Below are positions 1 through 9,044 of a stretch of 38,171 nt of DNA, piece by piece. The DNA lies in NCBI GenBank assembly GCA_021780475.1, contig JAJXYR010000106.1:1-38171 (forward strand). The letters run 5' to 3'. Positions within the stretch are counted from its first letter, which is position 1. Every line of letters begins with the position of its first letter. The position numbers were made by a program, and so were the translations under genes. The notes under the pieces are model-generated. The model was not told the origin of the DNA. It searched no databases and saw nothing but the letters and a program-made list of their open reading frames with translations. Origin of the DNA: Pseudomonadota bacterium (GTDB lineage Bacteria; Pseudomonadota; Gammaproteobacteria; Steroidobacterales; Steroidobacteraceae).

Positions 1-296
1 CCGGGCCCGTAGGTCTGCCGCCAGCACAGCGTGGGTGCCGCGCGCTCCAGTGCGGCGGCGAGACCGGTAGCGTGCGCACGCATCGTCTCGATCGCCGCAC
101 CCAGGTACTTCAGCACCGAGAGCCCGGCGCCGCGACGCTCGCCGCAAGGCGCGCCCCGTACGCCGTCTCGAGGCCAATCCTCGACGAATCGCGCATACCC
201 GGGCAGCGCGGCATAGGCCTCGCGCACCCCGGTCAGCAAATCCTCACGGGCGCACCCGGCGGCCGCATCAAGGGATGACGGAGGTCTCTTCGGCAA
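1..296 (-). CDS. Partial cupin-type protein, possibly dimethylsulfoniopropionate (DMSP) lyase family
   Basis: An open minus-strand frame runs from the upstream side of the chpC stop to the window edge, so the C-terminal part is missing. The translated piece has a helical N-terminal segment (AALPGYARFVEDWP) and, later, LSVLKYLGAAI and LCWRQTYGP. That layout reminds me of the N-terminal region of bacterial DMSP-lyase-family cupins, where a conserved WRQ-type stretch precedes the metal-binding cupin barrel. The barrel itself would lie outside the window, so catalytic residues cannot be checked. The start is unclear: a TTG at 296 overlaps the end of chpC and a GTG lies at 227. The overlap suggests co-transcription with the chemosensory operon, but a functional link is not implied. 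The family assignment is from memory and uncertain. Confidence 0.4.
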   Translation of the reverse strand, partial: MPKRPPSSLDAAAGCAREDLLTGVREAYAALPGYARFVEDWPRDGVRGAPCGERRGAGLSVLKYLGAAIETMRAHATGLAAALERAAPTLCWRQTYGP

Positions 297-741
297 TCAT
301 CAGCTCCAGCCGCTGCAGATCGGGAATCAGCGGCGTTTCATTGACCATGCGCACCTGGCAGATGACCGGCGAGCGGTCGGTGAAGCTGCGCGACGGATCG
401 GGTTGGATCACATCGGCATGGATGCGCACGAGTTGCGGAAACCCTTGGGTCAACAGGCCGAAGCACCCCGACTGCAGCTTGCCCTCCGACGCGTGGAACA
501 CCACGATGCGGGTGCGCCCTGAGACGAGCGGCAGCGCTTGGCCGAGGGCGCCTTCGAAGGACACCACCGGAACGCTCGAACCGTTCCACGGCACGACCCC
601 GAGGTACCACGGCGGCGCATTCGTCATGTCCGCGGGCGTTTGATAGCCGATGACCTCTGCGACGCATGCGCGCGGGACGATCAGCCGTTCGCCCACCAAA
701 GGCACCAACAGGCTGTAGAGTTCGTCGCGCAGTTCCGACAT
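268..741 (-). CDS. chpC: CheW-like adaptor, ChpC type (Pil-Chp system)
   Basis: This 157-residue protein is essentially one CheW domain, which couples chemoreceptors to a CheA-type kinase in the cytoplasmic array. Recognisable pieces are the N-terminal strand YSLLVPLVGERLIVP, the PPWYLGVVPWNG turn that matches the usual conserved CheW region before the central strand, and the later VPVVSF and TRIVVF strands. It begins 11 bp after the chpA stop on the same strand, which is the position of chpC in Pseudomonas. It is distinct from the second CheW protein of the operon, pilI at 8091-8669. In Pseudomonas, ChpC is thought to link further receptors to ChpA. Here no other receptor gene lies in the window, so its partner is unknown. 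Confidence 0.85.
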   Translation of the reverse strand: MSELRDELYSLLVPLVGERLIVPRACVAEVIGYQTPADMTNAPPWYLGVVPWNGSSVPVVSFEGALGQALPLVSGRTRIVVFHASEGKLQSGCFGLLTQGFPQLVRIHADVIQPDPSRSFTDRSPVICQVRMVNETPLIPDLQRLELMIAEETSVIP

Positions 742-752
742 GGGCGGCGGTC

Positions 753-3700
753 TCAGTGCGCCGCCGCGTTGCGCCGGTTGACCAGGGGCTCGATGGCATC
801 GAGCAGCTGGGTCTCCTGATAGGGCTTGCCCAGGTAATCATCAACCCCGATTTCGATGGCGCGCGCCCGATGCTTCTCGCTGACGCGCGAGGTGATCATG
901 ACGATGGGGATGTCCTTGAGGCGCGCATCACCGCGCACGTGCGTCGCCACCTCGTAGCCATCCATGCGCGGCATCTCTATGTCGAGCAGGATGATGTCCG
1001 GACGCATGCCCTGAAGAATCGAGACCGCCTCGAGGCCGTCCTTCGCCGTCACCACGCGCATGCCGTTGCGTTCCAGCAGCCGCTGGGTCACGCGCCGCAC
1101 CGTGATCGAATCGTCCACGACCAGGGCGACGGTGCGCCGATCGCGCTGATCGACGATGGCGGTCTCGGCCGGCCGCGAACGCCACTCGGAGCGCACCAGC
1201 GAGCCCATGTCGAGAATGATCACGATCCGGCCGTCGCCGAGTATCGTCGCGCCGGCGATGCCGCGAATCGCGGAGATTTGCGGACCCAGCGACTTGACCA
1301 CGATTTCCCGGCTGCCGACGAGTTCCTCGGTGACCAGCGCCGTGGAATGCTCGCCGGCGCGGATCAGAACGACGGACATGGACACATCGGTCTCGGGTAG
1401 TCGCGTCGCGCCCAGGCCGACGAACGTGCCGAGCTGTTGGAATCGGTACTTCTGACCGCCGTACTCGAACGGCGGTGCATCCGGCGCCAGATGCCGCGCC
1501 ACGATGTTCCGCGGCAGCCGCACCACCCCTTCGACCGTCGCGAGCGGCAGCGCATAAACCTCCTCGGCGACCCGCACGATCAGCGCCTGGCTGATCGCGA
1601 GCGTGAACGGCAGACGGATCGTGAACCGTGATCTCTTGCCGAGCTCCGATTCGATGAACAGGCCGCCCCCCAGTTTCTTCACTTCCGTCGCAACCACGTC
1701 CATGCCGACGCCGCGACCCGCCGCCTGGGTCACGTGACCCGCCGTGCTGAACCCGGGTTCGAGAATGAGCTGGGTGGCTTCCTCGTCGGTGAGTTTCGCC
1801 TGCGGATCGGCGAGCCCCAGGGAGATCGCCTTTTCGCGGATCAGTTTGACGTCGATACCGGCGCCGTCGTCTTCGACGACGATCACCACCTCGGCACCGT
1901 CACGCTCCAGCGAGATCGAAATGCGCCCCATCTCCGGCTTTCCCCGGGCAGCGCGGCGCTCTGGAGCCTCGATTCCATGAACGACGGCGTTGCGCAACAT
2001 GTGCTCGAGCGGCGGCACCATGCGCTCGAGCATCTGTCGATCGAGCTCGGCGGCGGCGCCGTGCACGGTCAATTCCGCGCGCTTTCCGGTGTCATTGGCG
2101 GCCTGCCGCACCAGCCGGGTCAGTCGCTGAACGTGGCGCTGAAACGGCACCATGCGGGTGCGCATCAAGCCGTTTTGCAGCTCCGTGATGACGCGCGCCT
2201 GCTGCGTGAGCAGGTTTTGCGCCTCCCGGGTCAGCGTCTCCAGCATCCCCTGAATGCTGCCCACGTCGTTCGCGGTCTCGGCGAGCGCGCGCGAGAACTG
2301 CTGCAATGCCGAGTAGCGGTCGAGTTCGAGCGGATCGAAATCGGCGCGGCCTGGGGACGGCGCCTCATGGCGGTGCAAAATTTGCGCTTCGGTCTCCATC
2401 TCGACGCCGCGCAATTGATCCTTCAAGCGGGTTACGGTGCGCGCGAGCTCGGCAAGGTTGAAATCGATGGAATTGACCTGTTGGTCGAGGCGCGCGCGGA
2501 AAATGCTGACTTCGCCGGCGTTGTTCAGCATCGTGTCGAGCAAATCGGCGTCGACCCGCGCCATTTCCGCGCGCTCCACCGGAGCGGTCTCACGACCGGG
2601 CAAAACCGGTGCGCTGGACGCTTCCAGACCCGCAACCACGGCTTCATCGCTGATCGTGGCCGCTGCGATGGCGGGCGCCGCCGCCGGAGCGGATGCAGGT
2701 GTGGGTATGGGTGCTGCGTGCGCGGGTGCTGCGACGGGTGCCGCGGGCGGCCCCACGTGCCCCACGGGTGCCGCGGGTGCCGCGGACGCTTCCAGCGTAT
2801 CGGCGCCACCGAGCGCGCGGATCTGCGCGATCAGCGCGCTCGCCGGCGGCGGCCATGAGCCCGCGCCGACCAGGTCGCGCATGCGCGCGAGTTCATCCAG
2901 ACTCGCCTGCAGCACGGCGCGGGCGCGATCACTCGCGGGAACGGTGCCGCCGTCGATCTGTATCACCAGGGTCTCGAGTTCGTGGCTCAAATCGCCCATC
3001 GCTGCGATGCCGGCCATCCGCGCCCCGCCCTTCAGGGTGTGCAGATGACGCTGCAATTCGGCCACAGGCTCCTTGTTGCGAAGATCGCCGTTCCAGGCGC
3101 CGAGCGACGCCTGCGCGCTCTCCAGCAGTTCGGTCGCCTCTTCGCTGTAAATATTCGCGATCTCGTGATCGAAGCCATCCGGGTCCGATGGCCCGGGCTC
3201 CGCGGCGAGCGCCTGAATGACCACCGAAGCCCCGGCGTCCACTTCGGCGCGCGCGAGTTCCTCGTCGAGCGCCGCATCGAGGGCGCGAATACGCTCGAGC
3301 AACACCGGCTGGTCGGCGAAAAAGATCGTCGACTCATCGATGTGCGCGACGACGTTCTCGATCGCCGCGACGGCATCGCGCAATACGTCCAAGCCGGCGT
3401 CGGGAAGTCCGCGGCCGTTGTCGAAAACCTTGCGCAGATAATGGTTGAGCGGTTCGGTGACGCGGATGCCGTGCCGCGCTTCGGCCATCTTGGAACTGCC
3501 GCACAGCGTGTGCACGGCGCGGTAGATGACCTCAGGCAGTTCGTGCGGGGCCAGTTGCCCGTCACGCTTCTGCAGATACGCGCGAATGACCGCCAGGTGC
3601 GTCGCCGCTTCGTTGCTGTAGATGTCGTGCAGCGCCGGATCCATTGCCGTGTGCGCGGCTTCCGCGGCCGGCGCAGCGGCGGCGGCGGCGGCCGCGGCGG

Positions 3701-5975
3701 ACTCGTGCTCGGCCGTGGGCTCCGGCGCGGGGACTGCGGCGGCTCGCTCTTCTGCGTCGCGCGCCGCGGCGCAAGAGTGGGCGCGCACGATGATTTCATC
3801 GACCGGAGTCGCGGCCGGTCGGCCGGTTTCCAATTGTTCGATGACCTGCGGCAGGACTCCGACGGCCGCGCGCATCACCGACACGATCGCCGGCGTGCGC
3901 GAAAGTGTCTTCTCGATGATCCGATTCAGCAGATTCTCGATCGACCAGGCCAGGTCTCCGATCGTCTGCGCCCCAACCATGCGCCCGCTGCCCTTCAGCG
4001 TATGGAAGCTGCGCCGCAGCGTGACCAGCGCGTCGGTGTCCATCGGATTCTGTTCCCACAATGGGAAATTGGCACCGATCGAAGCCATCTCCTCCTTGGC
4101 TTCCTCGATGAACAGTTCAACCAGCTGCGGGTCGAGGCCGGAGTCCGCGGCCGCCACGCTCGAGGCGTTCGGCGGCGCCAATTGCACCGTTTTCGCAAGC
4201 GCCACGGTCCCCGGCTCTGCGTCGAGCCGGACAGTCGCGGCACCCGCGTCCGCAGCGGGCGCATCGAGAGCGGGCACACGGGCCGCGACGTCCTCAGACA
4301 AGGCCTTGATGCAGGTTTCCGCATTGTCCAGCATGTACCAGGGATCATTGCGGCCGCTCTGGATCGTCTCCATGTAATATTCGATGCTGACGATCGCATC
4401 CGCGATGCGCTCCAGCCGCAACGGATCGGCGGCCGGCGTGCCCGGCTCGACGAGCCGGCGCACATGGATGCCGATCGCCTCCATCAGCTCCGCGGCGCGG
4501 CCCTTTCCGAGCATCAACAAGCCCGCGGTGATCCCCCGCAGCAGCTGCGGCACGTTATCCAATCCCTGCGGGGACAAGTCGCCGGATTTCTGCACCGCGA
4601 CAGAGATCGCCTCCTTGATGCGCGCCAGATTGACCGTGCACTCACGCAGCACCGCCTCGCTGACCAGGCGGAAATCCAGGTCTCCCGGCACTTCGGCGCC
4701 GGCCGCTGCCGCGGTGGGCAGGATCAACCGGACGAGTTGATCGTCGAGGCTGTCTTCGACCGAAAGCAGCACGCCCGCCACCTTGATCAGCGCCTCCTCT
4801 GGCGGCGCATGCCCGGAGGCGAGCATGGCGTTCATATCGCCGATCTCTTGCTGCACCCGCTGCCGCAATTCACCGAGACCGAGCACGCCGAGCGTGTCGC
4901 TGATCTTCTTCAGCAGCTCCAACTGCGGCCGGAGCTCCTCGGTCCGCCCGCCGCCGCGCCGCACGAAGATATCCAGGACGTCCTTGACCTTGGCCAGGTC
5001 CTCCTTGATCGCGGCTGCGACGGTCTGCATCAATTTGACGCTCGGCGCCGACAGGCTCGCCCGTTCCTGCTCGACCGAATCGTCCACCGGCAACAATTCG
5101 GCGAGCTTGAACGAAGCCCGGACCGCGCCGATACGGCCGCCTGCGACCGACGCGCGGGCGACGTAATACAACAGATTATTCAGCAGATCGACCGGCGGAT
5201 CCTCGCAATAGCGCGCCTCGCCCGCCTCATACAGGGCCTTGATCTGTCGGTCGGCCTGCCCGAGCAGGCGCTTCAAGGTCGCGCTGGCATCGAGACCGTT
5301 CGCGCGCAGCGCCTCCAGAATGGCCCCTGTGACCCACCAGAACTGAAACACAGGCTGCGTGGTCGCAACCTGCTCCAGTTTCTCGGCGACTTTGGCCATG
5401 ATCTCGAGGTTCTGTTCGGTGCGCTCCCCGCGAATCAAGCCGAGTAATCCAACCTGGAAGCGGGGACGCAGCCGCCGGGCCCACAGGGCAACCGAAATCG
5501 GCGGCTCACCCCCCTGTTGGGGCTTGGCCGGCTGGTCGGACTTCAGGTTCAGCAGCAGCAAGGTCCCTTCGGACAACAACGGACTGCCTCGCACGGACCG
5601 CAAGTCGTTCAATAGCGGCAGCAGCACGAGAGCCAGGTCGCGGCCGCCGGACAATACGCGCTCCAGATACGCCGGCAATTGCACCATCGCGCGCATCAGC
5701 GCATCGAGGCCGTCAGTCTGCCGCTTCTCGTCATCGGCCGACTCGAGCAGGAAGCGCGTGACGTGCTCCATCTCCTCCGCCAGCAATGCCGCCCCGTAGA
5801 CTTCGACCAGCCGCAGGACCCCGTGGGCCACGTGCAGCTGCTCGGCGCATCGGTCGAGCAGGTCGCGCTGATCGGGTCTTTCCGCATACGCCTCGAGGGA
5901 GGCGCGCGCCTCATTCAAGGTCGCGGCAAGCTCCTTGGCGACGATGTGCAGGGTCTGCGAACTGATATCGGTCAT
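753..5975 (-). CDS. chpA: Hybrid chemosensory histidine kinase ChpA (CheA type) with several HPt domains and a receiver
   Basis: Central kinase of the type IV pilus chemosensory pathway, phosphorylating PilG and PilH. I start it at the ATG at 5975 (1,740 residues); a longer TTG start at 6002 would overlap pilJ. Three HPt domains with clear phospho-acceptor contexts are visible: His658 (FHTLKGSGRM), His822 (VHTLCGSSKM) and His979 (HTLKGGARM). The N-terminal part carries at least one degenerate HPt-like helical bundle (CAEQLHVAHGVLRL). An Ala/Pro-rich linker (encoded near 2650-2800) follows, then the dimerisation helices, an HATPase domain with MLRNAVVHG as N box and GRGVGMDVV as G box, a CheW domain, and a C-terminal receiver with Asp1665 (LLDIEMPRMDG). 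The layout matches Pseudomonas ChpA, which is considerably longer. The second HPt has Cys where the usual Lys sits. Confidence 0.95.
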   Translation of the reverse strand: MTDISSQTLHIVAKELAATLNEARASLEAYAERPDQRDLLDRCAEQLHVAHGVLRLVEVYGAALLAEEMEHVTRFLLESADDEKRQTDGLDALMRAMVQLPAYLERVLSGGRDLALVLLPLLNDLRSVRGSPLLSEGTLLLLNLKSDQPAKPQQGGEPPISVALWARRLRPRFQVGLLGLIRGERTEQNLEIMAKVAEKLEQVATTQPVFQFWWVTGAILEALRANGLDASATLKRLLGQADRQIKALYEAGEARYCEDPPVDLLNNLLYYVARASVAGGRIGAVRASFKLAELLPVDDSVEQERASLSAPSVKLMQTVAAAIKEDLAKVKDVLDIFVRRGGGRTEELRPQLELLKKISDTLGVLGLGELRQRVQQEIGDMNAMLASGHAPPEEALIKVAGVLLSVEDSLDDQLVRLILPTAAAAGAEVPGDLDFRLVSEAVLRECTVNLARIKEAISVAVQKSGDLSPQGLDNVPQLLRGITAGLLMLGKGRAAELMEAIGIHVRRLVEPGTPAADPLRLERIADAIVSIEYYMETIQSGRNDPWYMLDNAETCIKALSEDVAARVPALDAPAADAGAATVRLDAEPGTVALAKTVQLAPPNASSVAAADSGLDPQLVELFIEEAKEEMASIGANFPLWEQNPMDTDALVTLRRSFHTLKGSGRMVGAQTIGDLAWSIENLLNRIIEKTLSRTPAIVSVMRAAVGVLPQVIEQLETGRPAATPVDEIIVRAHSCAAARDAEERAAAVPAPEPTAEHESAAAAAAAAAPAAEAAHTAMDPALHDIYSNEAATHLAVIRAYLQKRDGQLAPHELPEVIYRAVHTLCGSSKMAEARHGIRVTEPLNHYLRKVFDNGRGLPDAGLDVLRDAVAAIENVVAHIDESTIFFADQPVLLERIRALDAALDEELARAEVDAGASVVIQALAAEPGPSDPDGFDHEIANIYSEEATELLESAQASLGAWNGDLRNKEPVAELQRHLHTLKGGARMAGIAAMGDLSHELETLVIQIDGGTVPASDRARAVLQASLDELARMRDLVGAGSWPPPASALIAQIRALGGADTLEASAAPAAPVGHVGPPAAPVAAPAHAAPIPTPASAPAAAPAIAAATISDEAVVAGLEASSAPVLPGRETAPVERAEMARVDADLLDTMLNNAGEVSIFRARLDQQVNSIDFNLAELARTVTRLKDQLRGVEMETEAQILHRHEAPSPGRADFDPLELDRYSALQQFSRALAETANDVGSIQGMLETLTREAQNLLTQQARVITELQNGLMRTRMVPFQRHVQRLTRLVRQAANDTGKRAELTVHGAAAELDRQMLERMVPPLEHMLRNAVVHGIEAPERRAARGKPEMGRISISLERDGAEVVIVVEDDGAGIDVKLIREKAISLGLADPQAKLTDEEATQLILEPGFSTAGHVTQAAGRGVGMDVVATEVKKLGGGLFIESELGKRSRFTIRLPFTLAISQALIVRVAEEVYALPLATVEGVVRLPRNIVARHLAPDAPPFEYGGQKYRFQQLGTFVGLGATRLPETDVSMSVVLIRAGEHSTALVTEELVGSREIVVKSLGPQISAIRGIAGATILGDGRIVIILDMGSLVRSEWRSRPAETAIVDQRDRRTVALVVDDSITVRRVTQRLLERNGMRVVTAKDGLEAVSILQGMRPDIILLDIEMPRMDGYEVATHVRGDARLKDIPIVMITSRVSEKHRARAIEIGVDDYLGKPYQETQLLDAIEPLVNRRNAAAH

Positions 5976-5998
5976 CGGTGGGTCCGGGCGTCCTGGGC

Positions 5999-8071
5999 TC
6001 AAGCGCCGAAGCCGCTGGCTTTGCGGACCTTCCCGCCGATTCCGGCGCCTGCGCCGGGCACGAGCGGCTCCTTCAGTTCGGGCAATCGCGTCGACGTGGA
6101 GCCGACGAGCGTCGTGGTGCCGCCGCCGACATCGGGCAGGCGGAAGCCCGCGACCGATTTGCGCAGCTGTGCGGCGAGGGCGGCGAGTTTAGAAATGGAG
6201 GCGGAGGTCGCGGACGATCCTTCCGCGGTCTGAGTCGAAATTTCGCGCACCACCTGCATGTTCTTGGAGATATTGCCGGACGCGGCGGCCTGCTGCCGGG
6301 CGCTTGCGGAAATGTTCTGCACGAGACTCGCGATCTGGTTGGACACCTGCTCGATTTCCTCGAGCGAAGCCCCGGCGTTCTCGGCGAGCAGCGCACCGCC
6401 GACGACATCGGTCGTGCTGCGTTCCATCGAAACGACCGCCTCGTTGGTGTCGGTTTGGATGGTGCGCACGAGAACCTCGATTTGCTTCGTCGCATTGGCC
6501 GCCCGCTCCGCGAGCCGCTGCACCTCGTCGGCGACGACAGCAAAGCCGCGTCCAGCCTCACCGGCCATCGACGCCTGGATCGAGGCGTTCAGCGCGAGAA
6601 TGTTCGTCTGCTCGGCGATGTCGTTGATCAATTCGACGATATTGCCGATTTCCTGCGAACTCTCTCCGAGCCGCTTGATGCGCTTGCTGGTCTCCTGAAT
6701 GGTTTCGCGGATCGTGTTCATGCCGTCGATCGTGCGGCGAACGGCGTCGCCGCCCTTGTGGGCGATGTCCACCGAGTGACGCGCGACGTCCGCGCAGCGC
6801 TCCGAGGTTCCTGATACTTCTTCGATGGAAGACGCCATTTCGGCCATCGATTCACTGGCCGATGATATCTGCCGCGATTGCGCGGCGCTCGCCCTCGCCA
6901 TGTGCGCGGCAACCGACTGCGCCTGTTTCATCGCGCCGTCGAGCTGGATCGCACCCTCATTGATCGTCGTTACGAGCTCACGCAAGGCCTCGACCGCATA
7001 ATTGATCGAATCGGCGATGGCGCCCGTGATGTCCTCGGTCACCGTCGCCTGCACGGTCAGATCGCCGTCGGCGAGACTCGACAATTCGTCCAACAGGCGC
7101 ATGATCGCTTCCTGGTTGCGCTCGTTCTCGCGCACCCGCTGTTCGACGGTGCGACGCCGGTCGAGCGCCTTGGTATAGGCCCACGCGAGCGCCGCCAGAC
7201 AAAACAACGAGACCCCGAGGGACGCGAGGATCCACGGCCTGTATGCGGCCATCGATCCGGCCTGCGCGCCCGCTCGCGCGGCGTAGGGTCGCGCGAGCGC
7301 CTGGGTGAGCGCGGGCAGCGTGCGTGCCGCGGCCTGGGCTCGCGACACGGGCTCGGAAGCGCCGATCGCTTTTCGGACGACTTCGACGAATTCGCGGTCG
7401 CGCTGCATGAACGCGTCCAGGTGCCCACCCGCGCCCGCGCCCGCGCCCGCGCCGGCGCCGGCGCCGTCGCCAGCGGACAAGCCGCGCACGACCTGGCTCA
7501 GAAATTCGAGGCTGTCGGCCAGACGCTGGGCGGTGGGCGCCGCATCGCCGACGCCCGCGGCCAGTCCGCTCAGATCCTGCTGGATGCGCTGCACGGTCAA
7601 CTCGAAGCGCTCCAGGTAATGACTCATGCCGGCGAGCTTCTGCACGCCGCCGGCGCTCGCCATGTCGCCGAGTTCGGAAAGCAGCTTCGGCGCGAGCCGA
7701 CGGGCGTCCCTGTTGGACGACTGAATCGTCTGCACCGCGGTCCGCGACGCCGCGATCGTCCCGACCGCCGAGTCGAGCTTCCGCCAATCAGCCGCGTCGG
7801 CGCCGCCGGTGACCTGTCCGCGCAGCGTCGCTTCCCGCGCCAGCGTGCGGCCCAATTCGTCGAACGATAGAGGATCGCCCCGCAACGCATTCCCGGCTTC
7901 GAACGGAATGCGCTGCAGCACGAGCGACAATTCGTCGCCCGGCGCGGCGCCGCCACCGGGTGCGCGCGCCAGCAGCGTGAGCACGGCGGCGGCGGCGATG
8001 CCGAGCGCGGCGGCCGCGGCGAGTCCCGGCAACACGCTGGACCAGGTATTCGTGGGTTTTTCGTTGGTCAT
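5999..8071 (-). CDS. pilJ: Methyl-accepting chemotaxis protein PilJ
   Basis: This 690-residue inner-membrane receptor feeds the ChpA kinase and, in Pseudomonas, senses pilus state and surface contact. A first transmembrane helix lies at about residues 13-35 and a second at about 279-300. The periplasmic part between them contains a Gly-Ala repeat (see separate entry). A HAMP region follows, then the cytoplasmic signalling domain. Its hairpin tip, around residues 485-520, reads EQTNILALNASIQASMAGEA followed by GRGFAVVADEV. The IQASMAG variant is typical of PilJ rather than of flagellar receptors, where IEAARAG is usual. The gene ends 24 bp upstream of the chpA ATG and starts 19 bp after pilI. 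No methyltransferase or methylesterase gene accompanies it here. Confidence 0.95.
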   Translation of the reverse strand: MTNEKPTNTWSSVLPGLAAAAALGIAAAAVLTLLARAPGGGAAPGDELSLVLQRIPFEAGNALRGDPLSFDELGRTLAREATLRGQVTGGADAADWRKLDSAVGTIAASRTAVQTIQSSNRDARRLAPKLLSELGDMASAGGVQKLAGMSHYLERFELTVQRIQQDLSGLAAGVGDAAPTAQRLADSLEFLSQVVRGLSAGDGAGAGAGAGAGAGGHLDAFMQRDREFVEVVRKAIGASEPVSRAQAAARTLPALTQALARPYAARAGAQAGSMAAYRPWILASLGVSLFCLAALAWAYTKALDRRRTVEQRVRENERNQEAIMRLLDELSSLADGDLTVQATVTEDITGAIADSINYAVEALRELVTTINEGAIQLDGAMKQAQSVAAHMARASAAQSRQISSASESMAEMASSIEEVSGTSERCADVARHSVDIAHKGGDAVRRTIDGMNTIRETIQETSKRIKRLGESSQEIGNIVELINDIAEQTNILALNASIQASMAGEAGRGFAVVADEVQRLAERAANATKQIEVLVRTIQTDTNEAVVSMERSTTDVVGGALLAENAGASLEEIEQVSNQIASLVQNISASARQQAAASGNISKNMQVVREISTQTAEGSSATSASISKLAALAAQLRKSVAGFRLPDVGGGTTTLVGSTSTRLPELKEPLVPGAGAGIGGKVRKASGFGA
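7424..7470. repeat. GC-rich hexamer tandem repeat inside pilJ encoding a Gly-Ala run
   Basis: Tandem copies of a six-base unit (gcgccc, drifting to gcgccg) lie in the periplasmic part of pilJ. On the coding strand they give an alternating Gly-Ala run just before GGHLDAF. Gain or loss of whole units keeps the reading frame, so length variation would change the linker and not break the gene. Confidence 0.7.
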
Positions 8072-8090
8072 GTTGCGATTCCGGCGGCGC

Positions 8091-8669
8091 TCAGGTCGCC
8101 GCCTGTAAGAACCCCTGGCTTTCGACGAGCGTCTTCAAACTCAGTACCGGCCAGACTTCGCCCCCGCGCCGGAATGCGCCGGCCAGGTAGCTGTCGCAGC
8201 GGATCACCGTCGGCGGTGGGTCGGCGCTGAATTCCTTTTCGGCGAAACGCCGGAATCCATGGACCTCGTCGACCATCAAGCCGACCGGAATTTCGCGGTG
8301 ATTGACGACGACGACGCGCGTATTGCGGCCCGCCGCGGCAATCCCGCTCCCCAGAAACTGCCGCAGATCGATCATCGGCAAGAGCTGGCCGCGGATGTTC
8401 GCGAGGCCCTTGACCCAGGACTTGGCGCCTGGAATGCGGGTGACCGTGGCCGGATAGCCGAGCACTTCCCGGGTTTCCTCGCGGGCGACGAGAAACGTCT
8501 CGCCGCCCATTCGAAACGCCACTCCGACCCATTCGCGGCCGGCATTCGCCTCGGCGACGGCGCTCGTGCCGTTTACGCGGCTGCGCTTTTCGAGCTCCTG
8601 CAGCAACTCGAACGGCCGATCGCGCAGATCGCGAAGATTCGCCGCCGCACCGGCGTCGGCGGCGCTCAT
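8091..8669 (-). CDS. pilI: CheW-like adaptor PilI
   Basis: A 192-residue CheW-family adaptor connecting PilJ to ChpA. A roughly 50-residue helical N-terminal extension (PFELLQELEKRSR) precedes the CheW fold. Characteristic segments are VGVAFRMGGETFLVA, TRIPGAKSWVKGLANIRGQL followed by LPMIDL, and GLMVDEVHGFRRF. The WVKGLANIRGQLLPMIDL stretch is the classic CheW signature and is better conserved here than in the chpC product. The start codon overlaps the pilH stop by 4 bp (ATGA type), implying translational coupling. The order pilG-pilH-pilI-pilJ supports the name. Confidence 0.93.
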   Translation of the reverse strand: MSAADAGAAANLRDLRDRPFELLQELEKRSRVNGTSAVAEANAGREWVGVAFRMGGETFLVAREETREVLGYPATVTRIPGAKSWVKGLANIRGQLLPMIDLRQFLGSGIAAAGRNTRVVVVNHREIPVGLMVDEVHGFRRFAEKEFSADPPPTVIRCDSYLAGAFRRGGEVWPVLSLKTLVESQGFLQAAT

Positions 8670-9031
8670 ACGGACAGCGCCGCTTGAGCCTTCTCGACCA
8701 AGGCCTGCGCCGATACCGGCTTGACGATGTAATCCACGGCGCCTTGCCGCAATCCCCAGACCCGGTCGGTCTCCTGGCCCTTCGTCGTCACCATGATGAT
8801 CGGAATCAGGCTGGTCTCGGGGTCGTTGATCAGGGTGCGCGTCGCTTGATAACCGTTGACGCCCGGCATGACAATGTCCATGAAAATCAGGTCCGGCTTC
8901 ATCTCCCGCGCCTTTCGGATCCCCTCGGCGCCGTTTTCGGCCGCCGCGGTCCTGAAGCCGTGTTTTTCGAGCGCCTTCTGCATCACGAAGACCTCGGTGG
9001 GGGAATCGTCGACTATGAGGATCAGTGCCAT
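8666..9031 (-). CDS. pilH: Single-domain response regulator PilH
   Basis: A stand-alone CheY-type receiver of 121 residues. The acidic pair is in LILIVDDSPTE, the phospho-acceptor Asp in LIFMDIVMPGVNG, the conserved Thr in IIMVTTKGQ and the Lys in DYIVKPVSA. In Pseudomonas, PilH counteracts PilG and influences retraction through PilT and PilU. It has no output domain and must act through protein contacts or as a phosphate sink for ChpA. It lies 13 bp after pilG and overlaps pilI by 4 bp. The later part of the receiver (RVWGLRQGAVDYIVKPVSA) matches the PilH subtype, separating it from PilG. Confidence 0.95.
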   Translation of the reverse strand: MALILIVDDSPTEVFVMQKALEKHGFRTAAAENGAEGIRKAREMKPDLIFMDIVMPGVNGYQATRTLINDPETSLIPIIMVTTKGQETDRVWGLRQGAVDYIVKPVSAQALVEKAQAALSV

Positions 9032-9044
9032 CGTGGATTCTCCG

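Noticed and set aside
1734-5447. Long plus-strand open frames (374 and 821 codons) opposite chpA
   Set aside because: They are antisense to a well-recognised multi-domain kinase and their translations are Arg/His/Gln-rich without any domain, as expected of reverse frames in GC-rich coding DNA.
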